A stretch of 60,443 nucleotides of DNA from Blepharisma japonicum (Eukaryota; Ciliophora; Heterotrichea; Heterotrichida; Blepharismidae), in the NCBI GenBank assembly GCA_949751835.1, contig CATKHK010000143.1:1-60443 (forward strand), written 5' to 3'. The position numbers were made by a program, and so were the translations under genes. Below the pieces are notes generated by a model. That model did not search any database. It saw only the letters and a list, made by a program, of their open reading frames with translations, and was not told the origin of the DNA. Shown one piece after another: positions 22,449 through 33,666 of this stretch (its first letter is position 1; the number at the start of each line of letters is the position of its first letter).

Positions 22449-23711
22449 ATGGATTGAAGTTTAATTGCTTTACTTTTAGCACAAATCTTATCATGCTCAG
22501 TTTATTCTATCATTGCTCCTTTTTTCCCATCAGAAGCACACAAAAAGGATATAGGAAGTGGCTTAGTGGGAGTTATCTTTAGCGGATATCCAATTGCAGC
22601 AAGTTTATCATCTTTGATTTTTGCAAAATTTATATCAAAAATAGGAAGGAAAAAGCTTTTATTATTAGGTTGCCTATGTGAAGGTTTTGCTATGCTTGGC
22701 TTTGGAACTGCTCCGTTTTTTCCAAAGAATTTATTTATTGCTATTACACTAATATCAAGGTTTTGCCAAGGACTTGGTGCTGGTGCTATCAGTACGGCAA
22801 CTTTCGCTATTATTGCTTGCGTTTATAGTGAAAAAATTGAAGTTGTTTTAGGATTTGTGCAATCTGTTACTGGGGTTGGGTTTTTAATGGGCCCTCTTAT
22901 AGGGGCAGGGCTTTATGCTCTTGGAGGTTTCTCTTTTTTGTTCTTTACTTATGGGACAGTTTTTATAATTTTTGTGCCAATTATGCATTTTATGCTTCCA
23001 AGAGACACGAAATATACAAAAACAAAAGATGATATAGAATTGAATAACTTTTTTAGAATTCCTACAGTGATTTTTGATGGAATTTTGCAGATTTTGTCGA
23101 TAACTTCATTTAGCTTTTTGAATCCTACTTTTTCGGACCACTTATCAACCTATGGGATAAGCACAGCTGAATCTGGAGTTATGTTTACAATACCTTCTGT
23201 TATGTATGCGCTATCAGTTTTTATATTAAATTATATAAAATTAGGCAGAAAATCTATTATGATTATTGGACTAATAATTGTTAGTCTAGCTGATATTCAT
23301 CTTGGACCATGAAAATACGTGTTTTTACCTCACAAATTGTGGGTTGTTATTACATCTTTAGTATTTTTTGGGTTTGGAATGGGGCTTTGCCAACTTCCTG
23401 CGCTTCCTGATATGGTTGAAGACTCTAAAAAAGTTCTAAATAAATACACAGAGTTTCAAGTATCAGATTCTCTTTCAGGGATTTTAGCATCTACTTTTTA
23501 TATAGGGGAGATGATTGGCCCGCCCCTGGCAGGAATATTAACTGACAGAATTGGCTTTGCGAATTCTGAAGCTGCCATAGGCATAGTTATATTGATTTAT
23601 GCTGTAATTTACCTTGTGTTTTGCAATTTGCAGAAAAAGAAAAATAAATTCAAAGCAAATAGCTTGCTAATTAGAAACGATATAGAATTAGAAATAAAAA
23701 TTGATAAATAA
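22449..23711 (+). CDS. MFS transporter, SLC18B1-like, tandem paralogue
   Basis: 420 aa, ATG at 22449, TAA at 23709-23711, TGA=Trp at residue 3 and at 23310. N-terminal TM1 is followed by APFFPSEAHKK, a signature of SLC18B1/vesicular amine-type MFS. Motif A is KFISKIGRKKLLLLG, and QGLGAGAISTATFAI forms TM4. The C-terminal half carries VSDSLSGILASTFYIGEMIGPPLAGILTDRIGF, here conserved better than in the upstream copy. Same strand, 203 bp after the first gene. Likely a vacuolar or vesicular antiporter; substrate unknown. Confidence 0.88.
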
Positions 23712-23875
23712 TTATTGTTTTACTGAGATTTATAATTGTAAAGGTAAATATATATTAATAATTGCTTCTTAAATCTGCTCTTTTATATTTTATCCTTATT
23801 TCTATCATATAAGCCATTTAAAAATAATAAAGATATTTCATATTGCACTTTGGAAAATTAAACCGTTAAAAATAA

Positions 23876-24448
23876 ATGATTTTTTATATTTTATTATTTC
23901 TAGCAAGTGAAGTCTTCGGAGATGGTGTCAAATACATAAGAAAAGGCTTGATGCTTAAATGAAAATTTTTGCCAGAAGAGGAAATTCAATTCCAATTATA
24001 TATCCCTCAAGTAATTGCTGACGATCTAGGATGGGCTGGGATCGGCTTTAAATACCCTGAAGATGATAGGTATATGACAAATGCTGATATGGTGAATATC
24101 ATTTTTGGAGAATCTATATATGACTGTATAGCCTTATCTAACGGAAGTCTCACATTGGATACTGATGTAAATGGAACTAATGATTTGATAGTAGATCCTA
24201 CTATTTATGATGATATTCACGTCATATTTACATGGAGACGCAAACTTATCACAGATGATCCTAATGATATTGTTTTTATCAGAGGAAACGAGTATAATCT
24301 ATTGTGGGCAATTGGCATAATGAAAAATGGAAGCCAACTCAAGCATTTTAAATCGGGTCGTGGGATTGAATCGATTGTACTTTCTGATGATTATTTTGAT
24401 AATTCAGTGATAGATGTAGAAAATGACTCTTTTCTCTCAGATGATTAA
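23876..24448 (+). CDS. Secreted DOMON-domain protein
   Basis: 190 aa, ATG at 23876, TAA at 24446-24448, TGA=Trp at residue 29. A signal peptide (IFYILLFLASEVFG) is followed by one DOMON-like beta sandwich: W..LPEEEIQFQLYIPQ, LGWAGIGFKY, MTNADMVNIIFGES, an aspartate-rich strand region and DDIHVIFTWRRKL. DOMON domains bind heme or sugar and often sit beside cytochrome b561 or monooxygenase domains; none is attached here. The stand-alone secreted form may be an electron-transfer or ligand-binding partner. No membrane anchor is seen. Confidence 0.82.
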
Positions 24449-24478
24449 TTAAATTATTGCTATAAGAAATTTTAAACA

Positions 24479-27400
24479 TTAATTGATTGTAATATTTGTC
24501 TGTGCTGTTGCAGACCTGTCATGCTTTGCCTTAGAGCTCCTAAAATTCCCATTCGAAATTGACTGATTTATTTTATTTGCAGTACTGCATTCTCCTAAAG
24601 CAAGAACTTCTGCTCCATTTTTTCTGCCAATGTATAATCTTGCCAAAATATCTTTATAAATTTTTTTTAAGATTTCTTGTGAAGCATCCAAGTTTATTGA
24701 AGTCTCTAATTGCAAATTAAGTATTTTATTTTTTGTATCAACTGCTTCAACTAAAATTCCTTTGCTATTTTTAAACAAAGACACTGCATATTGCTGGTCT
24801 TGAATAGATGTAATTGTTTTTAGCAGGAGTTTTGGGGGCTTAGAACTAAAAAAGCCACCCAAAAGTTTCTGACTTGTCAAACCCTTAGGTGATAAATTTA
24901 AAGATTTAAGAGAAGTGAAATTGCTGTCTTCTTTTAGTTTTTTTTCTTTTCCAGACTTATGCGCATGGTGTTTGTGATAATTTTTTCTTTTTAATGCATC
25001 ACTTGGCTTCTCCAACTTAGACAGCTCAATCCTTGTTTCATTCAAAGAAATCAGCCTCAGTAAATTTTTCGACTGGTTATTTGAGCCATTTAACAATGTT
25101 GCAGGAGATCTTGATTCACTAAGGCTGTGATTAATATTTGGCAATAACCTTTTTGTGCTAGGCCTAATATTTGGCTGTGGGGTATTTCTTTTATCATAAT
25201 ATAATTTTCGTATAATCCCTTGATCATGAATACCTAAATTTGGAAGAATTTTTTCCTCCAAAAATTTTTTTCTTGTAGTATCTCCTATTAATTTCAAAAT
25301 ATCACTGCCCAGATACATTGCAATAATTTCCCTCCCATGCTCAGCTTCAATTTTTATCCTCCCACTTTGTGCATATGCATAAATTATATACTTTTTTCCA
25401 TTTATTTCTTTCATTTTCATTGCGATAAGTCCATGCTCTGAGTGCTTATTTATTTTTCCGATACTTTTTCTCACCCTTCAGCCTCTAAAAAATTTCTGAA
25501 TTTTTATAACTTTTTCATTCAAATTTAATTTTGGGACATTTAAGTTCAAATTTATGCTAAATTCGCCGACTTGTAAGCAGTTATCTAATAAATGTATGCA
25601 TAAAGGAACAATTCATTCTTTTTGAATACCTGTGCTCTCAGAGACCATTTTTAAATCAACTGAGAGCTGTTTTCTTGAAAAAGTTGTGACCACAGGCGTT
25701 ACATCAAAAATGAGAATTTCTGTTTCCTGGCCTTTTTTGATACTAAAAATGGTATCGAGCCCAATTTTGACAACACATTTTTTGAAGTTCAGAACTCTTC
25801 TTCTGCTTAATATTAGATTTTCATCAGTAATGCTCACAAAAGAAGACAACGAATCCCCTGAATATCTCCTTTTAGACCTTACCAAAGTAAGCTCATTATC
25901 TATAATCTGAACTTCTCTAAACAAAATTTCACAGTCTATTTTTTTATGCATTTTTTTGAGCTTAGATATTGGGAAGGTTTTTGTGTATTTTCATTCACCA
26001 GTTTTTGGCTTACGGACTGAATAAACCTCTATTGTATAGTCATCTGGGGCTTCGAAAATACTTACCATATATTCTTCATCTCCAATTATTTTGCCTCTAT
26101 GGATCACAAGCTTTCTTTGCGACTCTTTTCGCTTTCTAATTAAAAGCCTTTTTGCGATTACAACTCTGACAAACCTCTGAATTATCAAAGATGCAGCTTT
26201 ATAAGAGAGGCCTTCTTCTCGTACATGCTCAAAAAAAGAATAATCTTTTATTTGGACATCAATATTGGCAGTTCCTGAATAATTTCGCAAAAATGCAGGC
26301 TTGCCATTAATTACTTCTAGAGCGTCTACTATTAGTTTTGGATCTTGAAGTTGAGAGTATCCAAAAATATAAAATGATGGGTCTATTAATTTTTCATATA
26401 ATTCCCGAGTATTCATATCTTGGATTTTTACTAAAATCCCTTTTTTACCGGAATATACAGAAATCATATAAGGAATTTTTCCTATAAACCTTATAGACCT
26501 ACATATAAGCTTATAGCGAGATTCTCTATACCTTTTCAGAATCAGCAATTTCCTTAATTCTCTAGCCATTTTCTGCCTATAAAACTTCTGAATGGTTTCA
26601 GCTGCCTTTTTTTCTACTTTTGAGTATTTTCTATCAGATAATATTATTGCATGAATTTTATAATGGTTTGGATTTAGTTTAATTTTTATTGGCGATTTTG
26701 GTCTCAGAGTATTTTCTGAGTCATTATCTCCATTAGGTAACTCTGGAGGCTCATTGATGTTATTTTCAGTAAATGTTTGAATGTGTTTGTATTGGTTAAT
26801 ACAAAGTTCATTTGAATTTGATAAATAAATGTAATCAGAAATCTTATCATAATTTTCTGAGATCACTTCAATCTTAATTTTAAGAATATTTGCAAGCTCT
26901 CCTTTGGATAAGCATAAGTAACTATGAATAGGAATTGCTTCTATAGATTCCACTTCAATTAAAAAGTTTTCCTTCATATTTTCGCCTTCTAGCTCATAGT
27001 AGAAAATTTCAAAATTAAATTTTGTATTTAGTTTTCCAACAGTATTGTACACTAAAAGTTTTGAAATTTGCTTCGAAACAGACTTTTTAGATATGATGAT
27101 TTTTTCATCTTGAATATCTAAATGTTTAATTAGTTTGTGAATGTGTGTATAAACTTCAGAATTTTCCCAAAAATCAAGAATTTCGCAAATTTCTGGAATA
27201 CTCATTGTGATGGATTCAGGGTGCTGAAGCTTTTTCAATGGGTAAGCTTCAAATCTTATATGCTCATTTCCTTTTATGATTTCCTTATACAAACTTATCA
27301 CATATATACACCTGAAAAAGATTTTTTGAGTCCGTATCAGTAAGTTTCCATTCAGTCACTCATGCTTTGGCTTCAATAATTTTAGCAAATTAAATGTTTT

Positions 27401-27505
27401 CTTAAATCTTTCAGTTTCCAAAGTTTGATTTGCAACTCTTTGAGATGTTTCTTCGATTTTTTGAAGAGAGTGTCAGGCTTTTATTTCAGTTTTATCCATT
27501 TTCAT
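24479..27505 (-). CDS. 1008-aa IQ-motif protein with repeated beta domain
   Basis: One continuous frame from ATG 27505 to TAA 24479-24481 through several TGA=Trp codons. IQ calmodulin-binding motifs lie near residues 298 (AAETIQKFYRQKMARELRKL), 437 (AASLIIQRFVRVVIAKRLL) and 672 (IKIQKFFRGWRVRKS). After each IQ comes a similar beta-rich unit: IPYMISVYSGKKGILVKI, EEYMVSIFEAPDDYTIEV and KKYIIYAYAQSGRIKIEA, and later QQYAVSLFKNSKGILVEA. The protein is thus a tandem array of an IQ helix plus a small beta domain. I do not recognise the beta unit. Probably calmodulin- or centrin-regulated, perhaps cortical; this is inference. Confidence 0.85.
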
Positions 27506-27932
27506 TTGAAAGTCATTAATTTAAATCTTTATCTGACTGCCCTTATTATCATTTAGGAGTAAAACACTTCGAAAATTATTTTGGTCGATTTTTGTGGCTT
27601 ATATATATTTAAATATGAAATTAAGATAGGAAAATATTTTTTCCAATAAAATTCTTATAATGCTAAAATTTTGTTAAAGATTCCTATTGTAAAATCGAAT
27701 TTCTTATTTTAAAATTTAGAGCAATATTCGATTAATTTATACTGCTTATAGCTTACTTTAATATGAAAAATATTGACTTTTAAAATAAATTATTCACATT
27801 TAATCGATGTTCAATTTTTTATATTGGAAATGATGATAATATGAAATTGACACATTAAATAAATTTCAAGATGAATGAATTACTAAGAAAGGTATCAAAG
27901 AATGGAATAGAAACAATATTTACAATAAAAAT
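27506..27932. other. Divergent intergenic region, no gene seen
   Basis: AT-rich space between the IQ protein and a small plus-strand gene. Presumably both promoters lie here. No conserved motif is distinguishable. Confidence 0.4.
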
Positions 27933-28247
27933 ATGGGAGGAGACCAGCCAAAAAATAAATTAATTAGAAGCCACCATAAAGTAACGAGAACTAGAAAGAA
28001 AAGTGAAAAAGATGAGAATAAAGAGAAGGTAAAAATAATAAAAATCCCTTCGGAAGCAAAAAAGCCGACAGAAAAGAGTCCAAAAATTGTGAAAATCTCT
28101 AAAGACAAAATTAAACACAAGCACAAAATTTCTGAACCTTCATTTGATGATCCTTTAAGGGCATTTTATGAAAGTTTATTACAGCAAAACCCAAATAGCC
28201 AAATGGCAAGAAAATATTGCATTGAGCATGGGATTTTAAAAGAGTAA
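27933..28247 (+). CDS. Small basic protein, 104 aa, unknown
   Basis: ATG at 27933, TAA at 28245-28247. Residues 1-70 are Lys-rich and probably disordered. The C-terminus DPLRAFYESLLQQNPNSQMA plus RKYCIEHGIL looks folded and helical and is the only part likely to be conserved. The gene is convergent with 28279-29103, 31 nt between stops. I know no function; the basic tail suggests a nuclear or nucleic-acid-associated protein. Confidence 0.65.
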   Translation: MGGDQPKNKLIRSHHKVTRTRKKSEKDENKEKVKIIKIPSEAKKPTEKSPKIVKISKDKIKHKHKISEPSFDDPLRAFYESLLQQNPNSQMARKYCIEHGILKE

Positions 28248-28278
28248 GAGTTAATTAAACTTGCATTAAAAAATACAA

Positions 28279-29103
28279 CTACTTGTAGTGGTTATGAGAC
28301 TTTTCTTGGCCGAATATTTTTAAGGTACTCGGAGATATCACTTGAAAATGCTTTGCCGAAGCAAGAAACTTGCTTTTATTCGTTTTCGTAATCAGTCTCT
28401 GCATCTTGACCCGATGTTCGATTGCTCTTTCTTGGAATGTATTAAAAATCGCAGCGCTTTCTTTTGGCTCAATATATATTGTCTTATGTCCAATTTTTGA
28501 AGTCATTGCAAAAGTCTTTAATGATTGGCTTCTATTGATGTTCGAGCTCCAGAGATTAGATCTCGAAGCATTTCCTCCTAGATCTATATCTCTGCTATCA
28601 TTTGGCAGCTGAAAGCTTGAAACTGGAGAAATTCCTTGAATGCTTGATTCCTGATTTTTCACCTGCATATTAACATTTCCAAAATCTCTTTTCTTTAATT
28701 CTTCAAATTTTAAAGGTGAGTCGGATTTGGAGATGGTCATTAGCTTCTGCCTTCTTCTCACTTCGTTCTTTATTTTTGTTTTGCCTTCCATATAAGCTTG
28801 ATCGGTTTTATGAAAATCTTTCATTGACAATTTTTCGGCTGGAGGGTTTATTGTGGTCAATAAATTTTGCAATATTCTATCAATTTTAGTTTTTTCTTTG
28901 TTTTTCGCGGGGCTCTGCTGAGAAGTAGGTGTGCCTTCTATTAAGCTAATCAAGCTTGAAAATCTTTTTACACGGTTCAATTTTAAGCTGTTTTCATGTG
29001 GACTTAAGATTTGAGAGCGGGTCGATATTGAGATTTGTGAGTTATACGGAGATTTTTCATGAAGCGGAGATATAGTTTTGGTGTGACCTTTATGCATGGA
29101 CAT
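28279..29103 (-). CDS. Unknown Ser/Lys-rich protein, 274 aa
   Basis: ATG at 29103, TAG at 28279-28281, no TGA inside. The first half is low-complexity with SP/TP sites (TISPLHEKSP, ILSPHENS). A basic helical segment (EGKTKIKNEVRRRQKLM) and a C-terminal helix (ESAAIFNTFQERAIEHRVKM) follow. No domain is recognised. Length and lack of stops in AT-rich DNA support a real gene. It is divergent from the mannosidase gene with a 269-nt spacer. Confidence 0.7.
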   Translation of the reverse strand: MSMHKGHTKTISPLHEKSPYNSQISISTRSQILSPHENSLKLNRVKRFSSLISLIEGTPTSQQSPAKNKEKTKIDRILQNLLTTINPPAEKLSMKDFHKTDQAYMEGKTKIKNEVRRRQKLMTISKSDSPLKFEELKKRDFGNVNMQVKNQESSIQGISPVSSFQLPNDSRDIDLGGNASRSNLWSSNINRSQSLKTFAMTSKIGHKTIYIEPKESAAIFNTFQERAIEHRVKMQRLITKTNKSKFLASAKHFQVISPSTLKIFGQEKSHNHYK

Positions 29104-29372
29104 ATTGATTAGTTTTATGCGAATTTCAGCTCATATAAATAAAATAAAGGCTATAAGATGAGATCAGCTTTCTCGCTTTTAATCTAATTCCACTTCATCA
29201 AAAATAGGCAATATATTATTAATGAAAATAAAAAACTTGCTAATTTTCAGCCTGAGCCCAAGTAAAAATAGAAAATAAAAAAAAATCAAAATAATAAGAC
29301 TCATTCATGATTTTATTTAATTTATTTCTCCATCTGGTTTAAAAAATTGTTTCTCAAATTAATGGTGAAATA

Positions 29373-32300
29373 ATGTTAGCTGTTCTTTTATTGATTCAGC
29401 TCATTTCCGCCTATGATGTTTATATAGTCCCGCACTCTCATTGTGATCTCGGTTGGCTGGACACTATAGATGGGTATTACAACTCACATGTTGGCAAAAT
29501 ACTTGACAATATCGTGACTATTTTACAAAAAGATCCGAAAAGAAAAATAGTGTGGTCCGAAACTTCTTACCTTAAGCAATGAATGCAAAATTCCCCATCA
29601 TCGAAAAAAGACACCTTTAAGAGACTTCTTAAGGATGGACAAATCGAAATCGTCGGAGGTGGGTATGTGCAAAATGATGAAGCCAACCCGGATTTCGATG
29701 AGGTTATTAGACAAATTAATATGGGTCATGAATATCTAAAGGAAGAGTTCAATATATCTAGAGTGCAAGTAGCTTGGCAAATTGACCCATTCGGATACTC
29801 TGCCTTAACTCCTAGCATATTCTCGAAATTTGGCTATGAATATTTAGTAACAAATAGAATTGATGTAAATTTCAAAGAGCAGCTGATTAAAGAAAAAAAT
29901 ATTGAGTTCATATGGGAAGGAGTTAATTTTGGCGATAATGAGTCTATTTTGCTTCACAATCTGTATGATCATTATATTTTCCCAGACTTTTTCCACCATG
30001 ATAACCCAAGACACTGCTTCTCTTCAGAAACATTAACCGATAAAACCCTTTCTGACTGGTAATTTTTATTTAGCACTGACCGTCTTCATGATTTAATTGA
30101 AAGAAGAAAAAAAGCTCATAGACATGATAATTTGATGATTTTGTATGGAGATGATTTTTATTATGTAAAAGAATGAGATGCTGAGCTAAAATATAGGAGA
30201 ATTGAGGCAATCAGAGAATATATAGGTACAAAATACCCGAATATCAATATAAAAATAGCAACTGCGAGTGAATATTTTGAAGCTTTAAAAGCTCAAAAAA
30301 TTGAATTTTCTGTATATAAAGCTGATCTTTTTCCATATGTAAATCAAAGATCATCAGGGGAGCCTGGAATATGGACAGGATATTATACAACGAGACCTCA
30401 TTTAAAACAAAAAATTTTTGAGACGAATCAGCTTGCTAGGGCTGTTGAAATAGCACAGGCGTTAAGCTTAGGAACTAATTTTTATGCATGGGAATCAAGC
30501 CTTGCTTTACATCATGATTCGATTACAGGAACATGCAGGCCTCATGTCTCTGATGATTATAAAACCCGCCTTGCCAATGAAAGAAAAAATGAAATAAGGG
30601 CAATAAAAGACGCGATTAAGGGAAAATTCACTGAAGTCAATGATAGCTTTGCATTGACTTTGCCTTATAGAGTAGTTATTGTTTATAACCCGTTAAATTG
30701 GGATAAGACTAGTTTGCTAAGCTTTGAAGTGGATAATGGCAAATTTATACAAATAAAGGATTGAAAGGGGAAAATTGTTGTTTCCCAGTCTGTTAAAAAT
30801 TTAATGAACAATAAAAAGACAGTGTATATTAAACTGAAATTGCCTGCACTTTCATTTGTTACATTATTTATCAATGACTACACAGATAAGTGCCCCTTTT
30901 GTGACAGCGAATCTGAAGAATCATCGAGCAATTTTATATCTGACAAATTTTTTACAATAAATTTTGACGATTTTGGCCTTGTTGAAAGCATTTTAAAATC
31001 AAATCTCACTTATAAGTTAAGCCAAACCTTTTGAACTTACTCAGGAAGAAGAGCTGGAGCGTATTTATTCCAACCTCCAGATTCAGGAGGTAATATAAAA
31101 GATCTGAAGTTAGAAAAAATTCTCGTTTCTAAAGGAGAAGTGTTGGAAACCGTTGAAGTCGTATGAAAAAGATCCCAAAAAGCGCTGAATATTGATCACT
31201 ATTATCAAAAAATAATTTTATATGGAGAACAAAGATTTATTTGAAAATATGGTTTATATGCTACTAGCAATGAAGAAATATTAGTCAGGTTCTCAAGCGA
31301 TGATATAAATGGAGACAAATGGTTTCTTACCTCAAACTCAGGAGACTTAAGAGAGAGAAAATACTATCAGCAAAGCTCCAGCCAAAAAGGGTACAATATG
31401 TATCCAATCCCAGGGGGGTTTGCTGTAAAAATGAAGGAGAGCTATTTAAAAGTTTTTCCAAAGTTTTCAGTTGGTGTTGCTATGGTAGACAATGCTTCAT
31501 TTGAACTTCTTCTTCATCGAAAGTTGCAGCAAGATGATGGCTTTGGACTAGGCATGGGGGTTTCTGACGATACTTTTGTTAATTATCATTTTGAGATAGA
31601 GTTAGGTGATCTCACACATAAAAGTTACATGAAATCCTATTTAGAAGCTAAAACAGACATTTATCCTTTTACGCTTACAAATAAAAATGAGATTGCAATT
31701 ACTGATGATTCTTGGTCGGAAGGCGCAGTTTTTGACTTCAATTGGAATAAACAAAGAATTTATTCCTTAGGGTTCAATAGCTCTGAGTACTACCTTTCAA
31801 GTGTAGGGATGAAAAATGGCAAGCTATTTATGAGAGTCTTAAACTTAAAAGACTCCTCTCAAAATTTGCATGTAAGTGGATGGAAATTTTCAAATAAAAG
31901 CTTGTTTAATGGGAACTTGAATTACACCACTTATCCTTATCCATACAGAGCAGATAAGGAAATTTCTTTTATAAATAGAGCAGACACAGGAATGAAAAAG
32001 CTTCTTCCTAAAGTAGATGAAGAATCTGATGGAGAAATGATGATGAACCCTTATGAGTTTGCCGCTTATTATGCTGAAAGTGTCGCAGCTGATGAAGAAG
32101 AAAGCAAAAACAATACTAAAAGCGAATCAGAAAATAAAGAAGAAAGCGATGATGGCTTAAAAAGCGAACCAGAAGATAGAAATCAAACTAATAAAAACAT
32201 CACACATATAGAAAATATCGAAGCAGATAGTAATTTCACAGAAAGTGATCCAAATATCTTTGAAAATAAAACAAGTATGAATGACACTGATTTAAGTGTT

Positions 32301-32702
32301 GATAACGAAAATGAGACAGAAAATAAAAATGAAACTGATAGAAATCAAGAAGAAGATTTTAAAATCAGTGCAGAAGAAGTCGAAACTAGCAAAGACTTAG
32401 AAAATCGTGAAGAAAGTGTAAATAGTACTGATGAATCTAAAAATAAGAGCGATGAAAAAAACAATGATGATAGCAAAAAGGATGAAGGAGGTGATGGTAA
32501 AGAAATTAAAAATATTGAGGAAACAAACATGAAAGGAAATGAAACTCACTACATTATAGTAAATATCTCAGATGCTGATGAAGAAAAACTTGATGATTCA
32601 CAAATAATCGAGTTTTGTATACTTTTTGGTGTATCTATTGTGTTTGTGGCTAGCTTAATTATCTATATTAGAAGAAAGAGACATCGCATAAGAGTAATTT
32701 AA
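29373..32702 (+). CDS. GH38 alpha-mannosidase with acidic tail and C-terminal membrane anchor
   Basis: Exons 29373-30058 and 30074-32702, 1104 aa. The signal peptide is immediately followed by VPHSHCDLGW (zinc ligands His21 or His23 and Asp25 by family), QIDPFGYSALTP with the nucleophile Asp138, GDDFYY and LHHDSITGT. Six UGA Trp codons are present (29580, 30174, 30762, 31032, 31164, 31242). After the beta domains comes an Asn/Glu/Asp/Ser-rich stretch (about 900-1065) full of NxS/T sequons, then one TM helix (about 1075-1095) and a basic tail. This is type I topology, unlike animal Golgi mannosidase II. Family role: trimming alpha-mannose from N-glycans or glycoprotein turnover. Paralogue at 33667. 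Confidence 0.93.
30059..30073 (+). other. 15-nt intron
   Basis: GTAATTTTTATTTAG, splitting a TGC codon. It lies at the same codon and phase as the intron of the neighbouring mannosidase, so it predates the duplication. Confidence 0.92.
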
Positions 32703-32814
32703 CAATTAAGTAATAAATATGCATGATACCTAATTTATATTATCCAACGAACCTTTTTAAGGAAAATTTCATTCATATATTTTATAAAACCACAAGGTCT
32801 ATGGATTTAAGCAA

Positions 32815-33140
32815 ATAAAATCCAATCAAAGGCTGTCCTTATTGTGAATCCCGCTAAATCATAGGCATATTGAAGATTTATAAATCTTGATTATTGTATC
32901 TTGGACTGTCAGCCATTTATCTTTTGGAATTACTTTAATGATTTCATTGCATGCTAAATAAAATCTATCAGAGAAATACTGCAGTTATTTAGCAGAGAGA
33001 TAGCTATTTGCCTTGAAGTTTCGTTTGCTCCATAATACTTATAAATGCTCCAAGGATTTTTGAGCTTAGGCACAAAAATTCAAATTCTTAAGCAGCTTCT
33101 TCCCTTGAAAAATGTCAATATCATAGATGCTCCTAAAAGT
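32815..33140 (-). pseudogene. Decayed coding fragment of unknown family
   Basis: The minus strand reads two neighbouring frames with a shift near 32,955: KNPWSIYKYYGANETSRQIA then CNEIIKVIPKDKWLTVQDTI. Composition looks like protein rather than spacer, and no intron explains the shift. No family is recognised. The rest of 32,703-33,666 holds nothing clear. Confidence 0.35.
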
Positions 33141-33666
33141 CTATGAATGTTTGAATAGATGCAGCACATAAGCTTATTATGATACTCTACTTTTACAATT
33201 AAAATAGGAAATTTTATTTTATTTATGTAAATTCAACTTAATGATAATAACTAATAGCTAAACTTCAAAAAAAAATCTATTTAAGAAAATACTTTAGCTA
33301 TATCAAAGGCTGTAACTCTTCAGTTCTAAAACTTTGACACAATTATTCAGAGTTGAAGAAAGACTGTTCTTTCATTAACTTCCTGATATTTTTATTATTT
33401 GATTATTATAACTAATAAATTATATACCAATCTGTCTTGCAATTCTGATATAAGCCTAATCTCAGTCGAAAAATCAAAGAAATAATTCAATCTCTTATCT
33501 TGTAATAATCAGTTAATATCTCCTCTAGGATAAAAATTCTGTCTAAATTTCTCCAATCTCTTAAACAATAAAAAAAATATTGTAAAACTTGCATTAAAAT
33601 TAGACTTCTATAAGTTCTGAAGCCAGAAAATAATACTTTTCGGAGAGAAAGTGGAATAAATAATAA

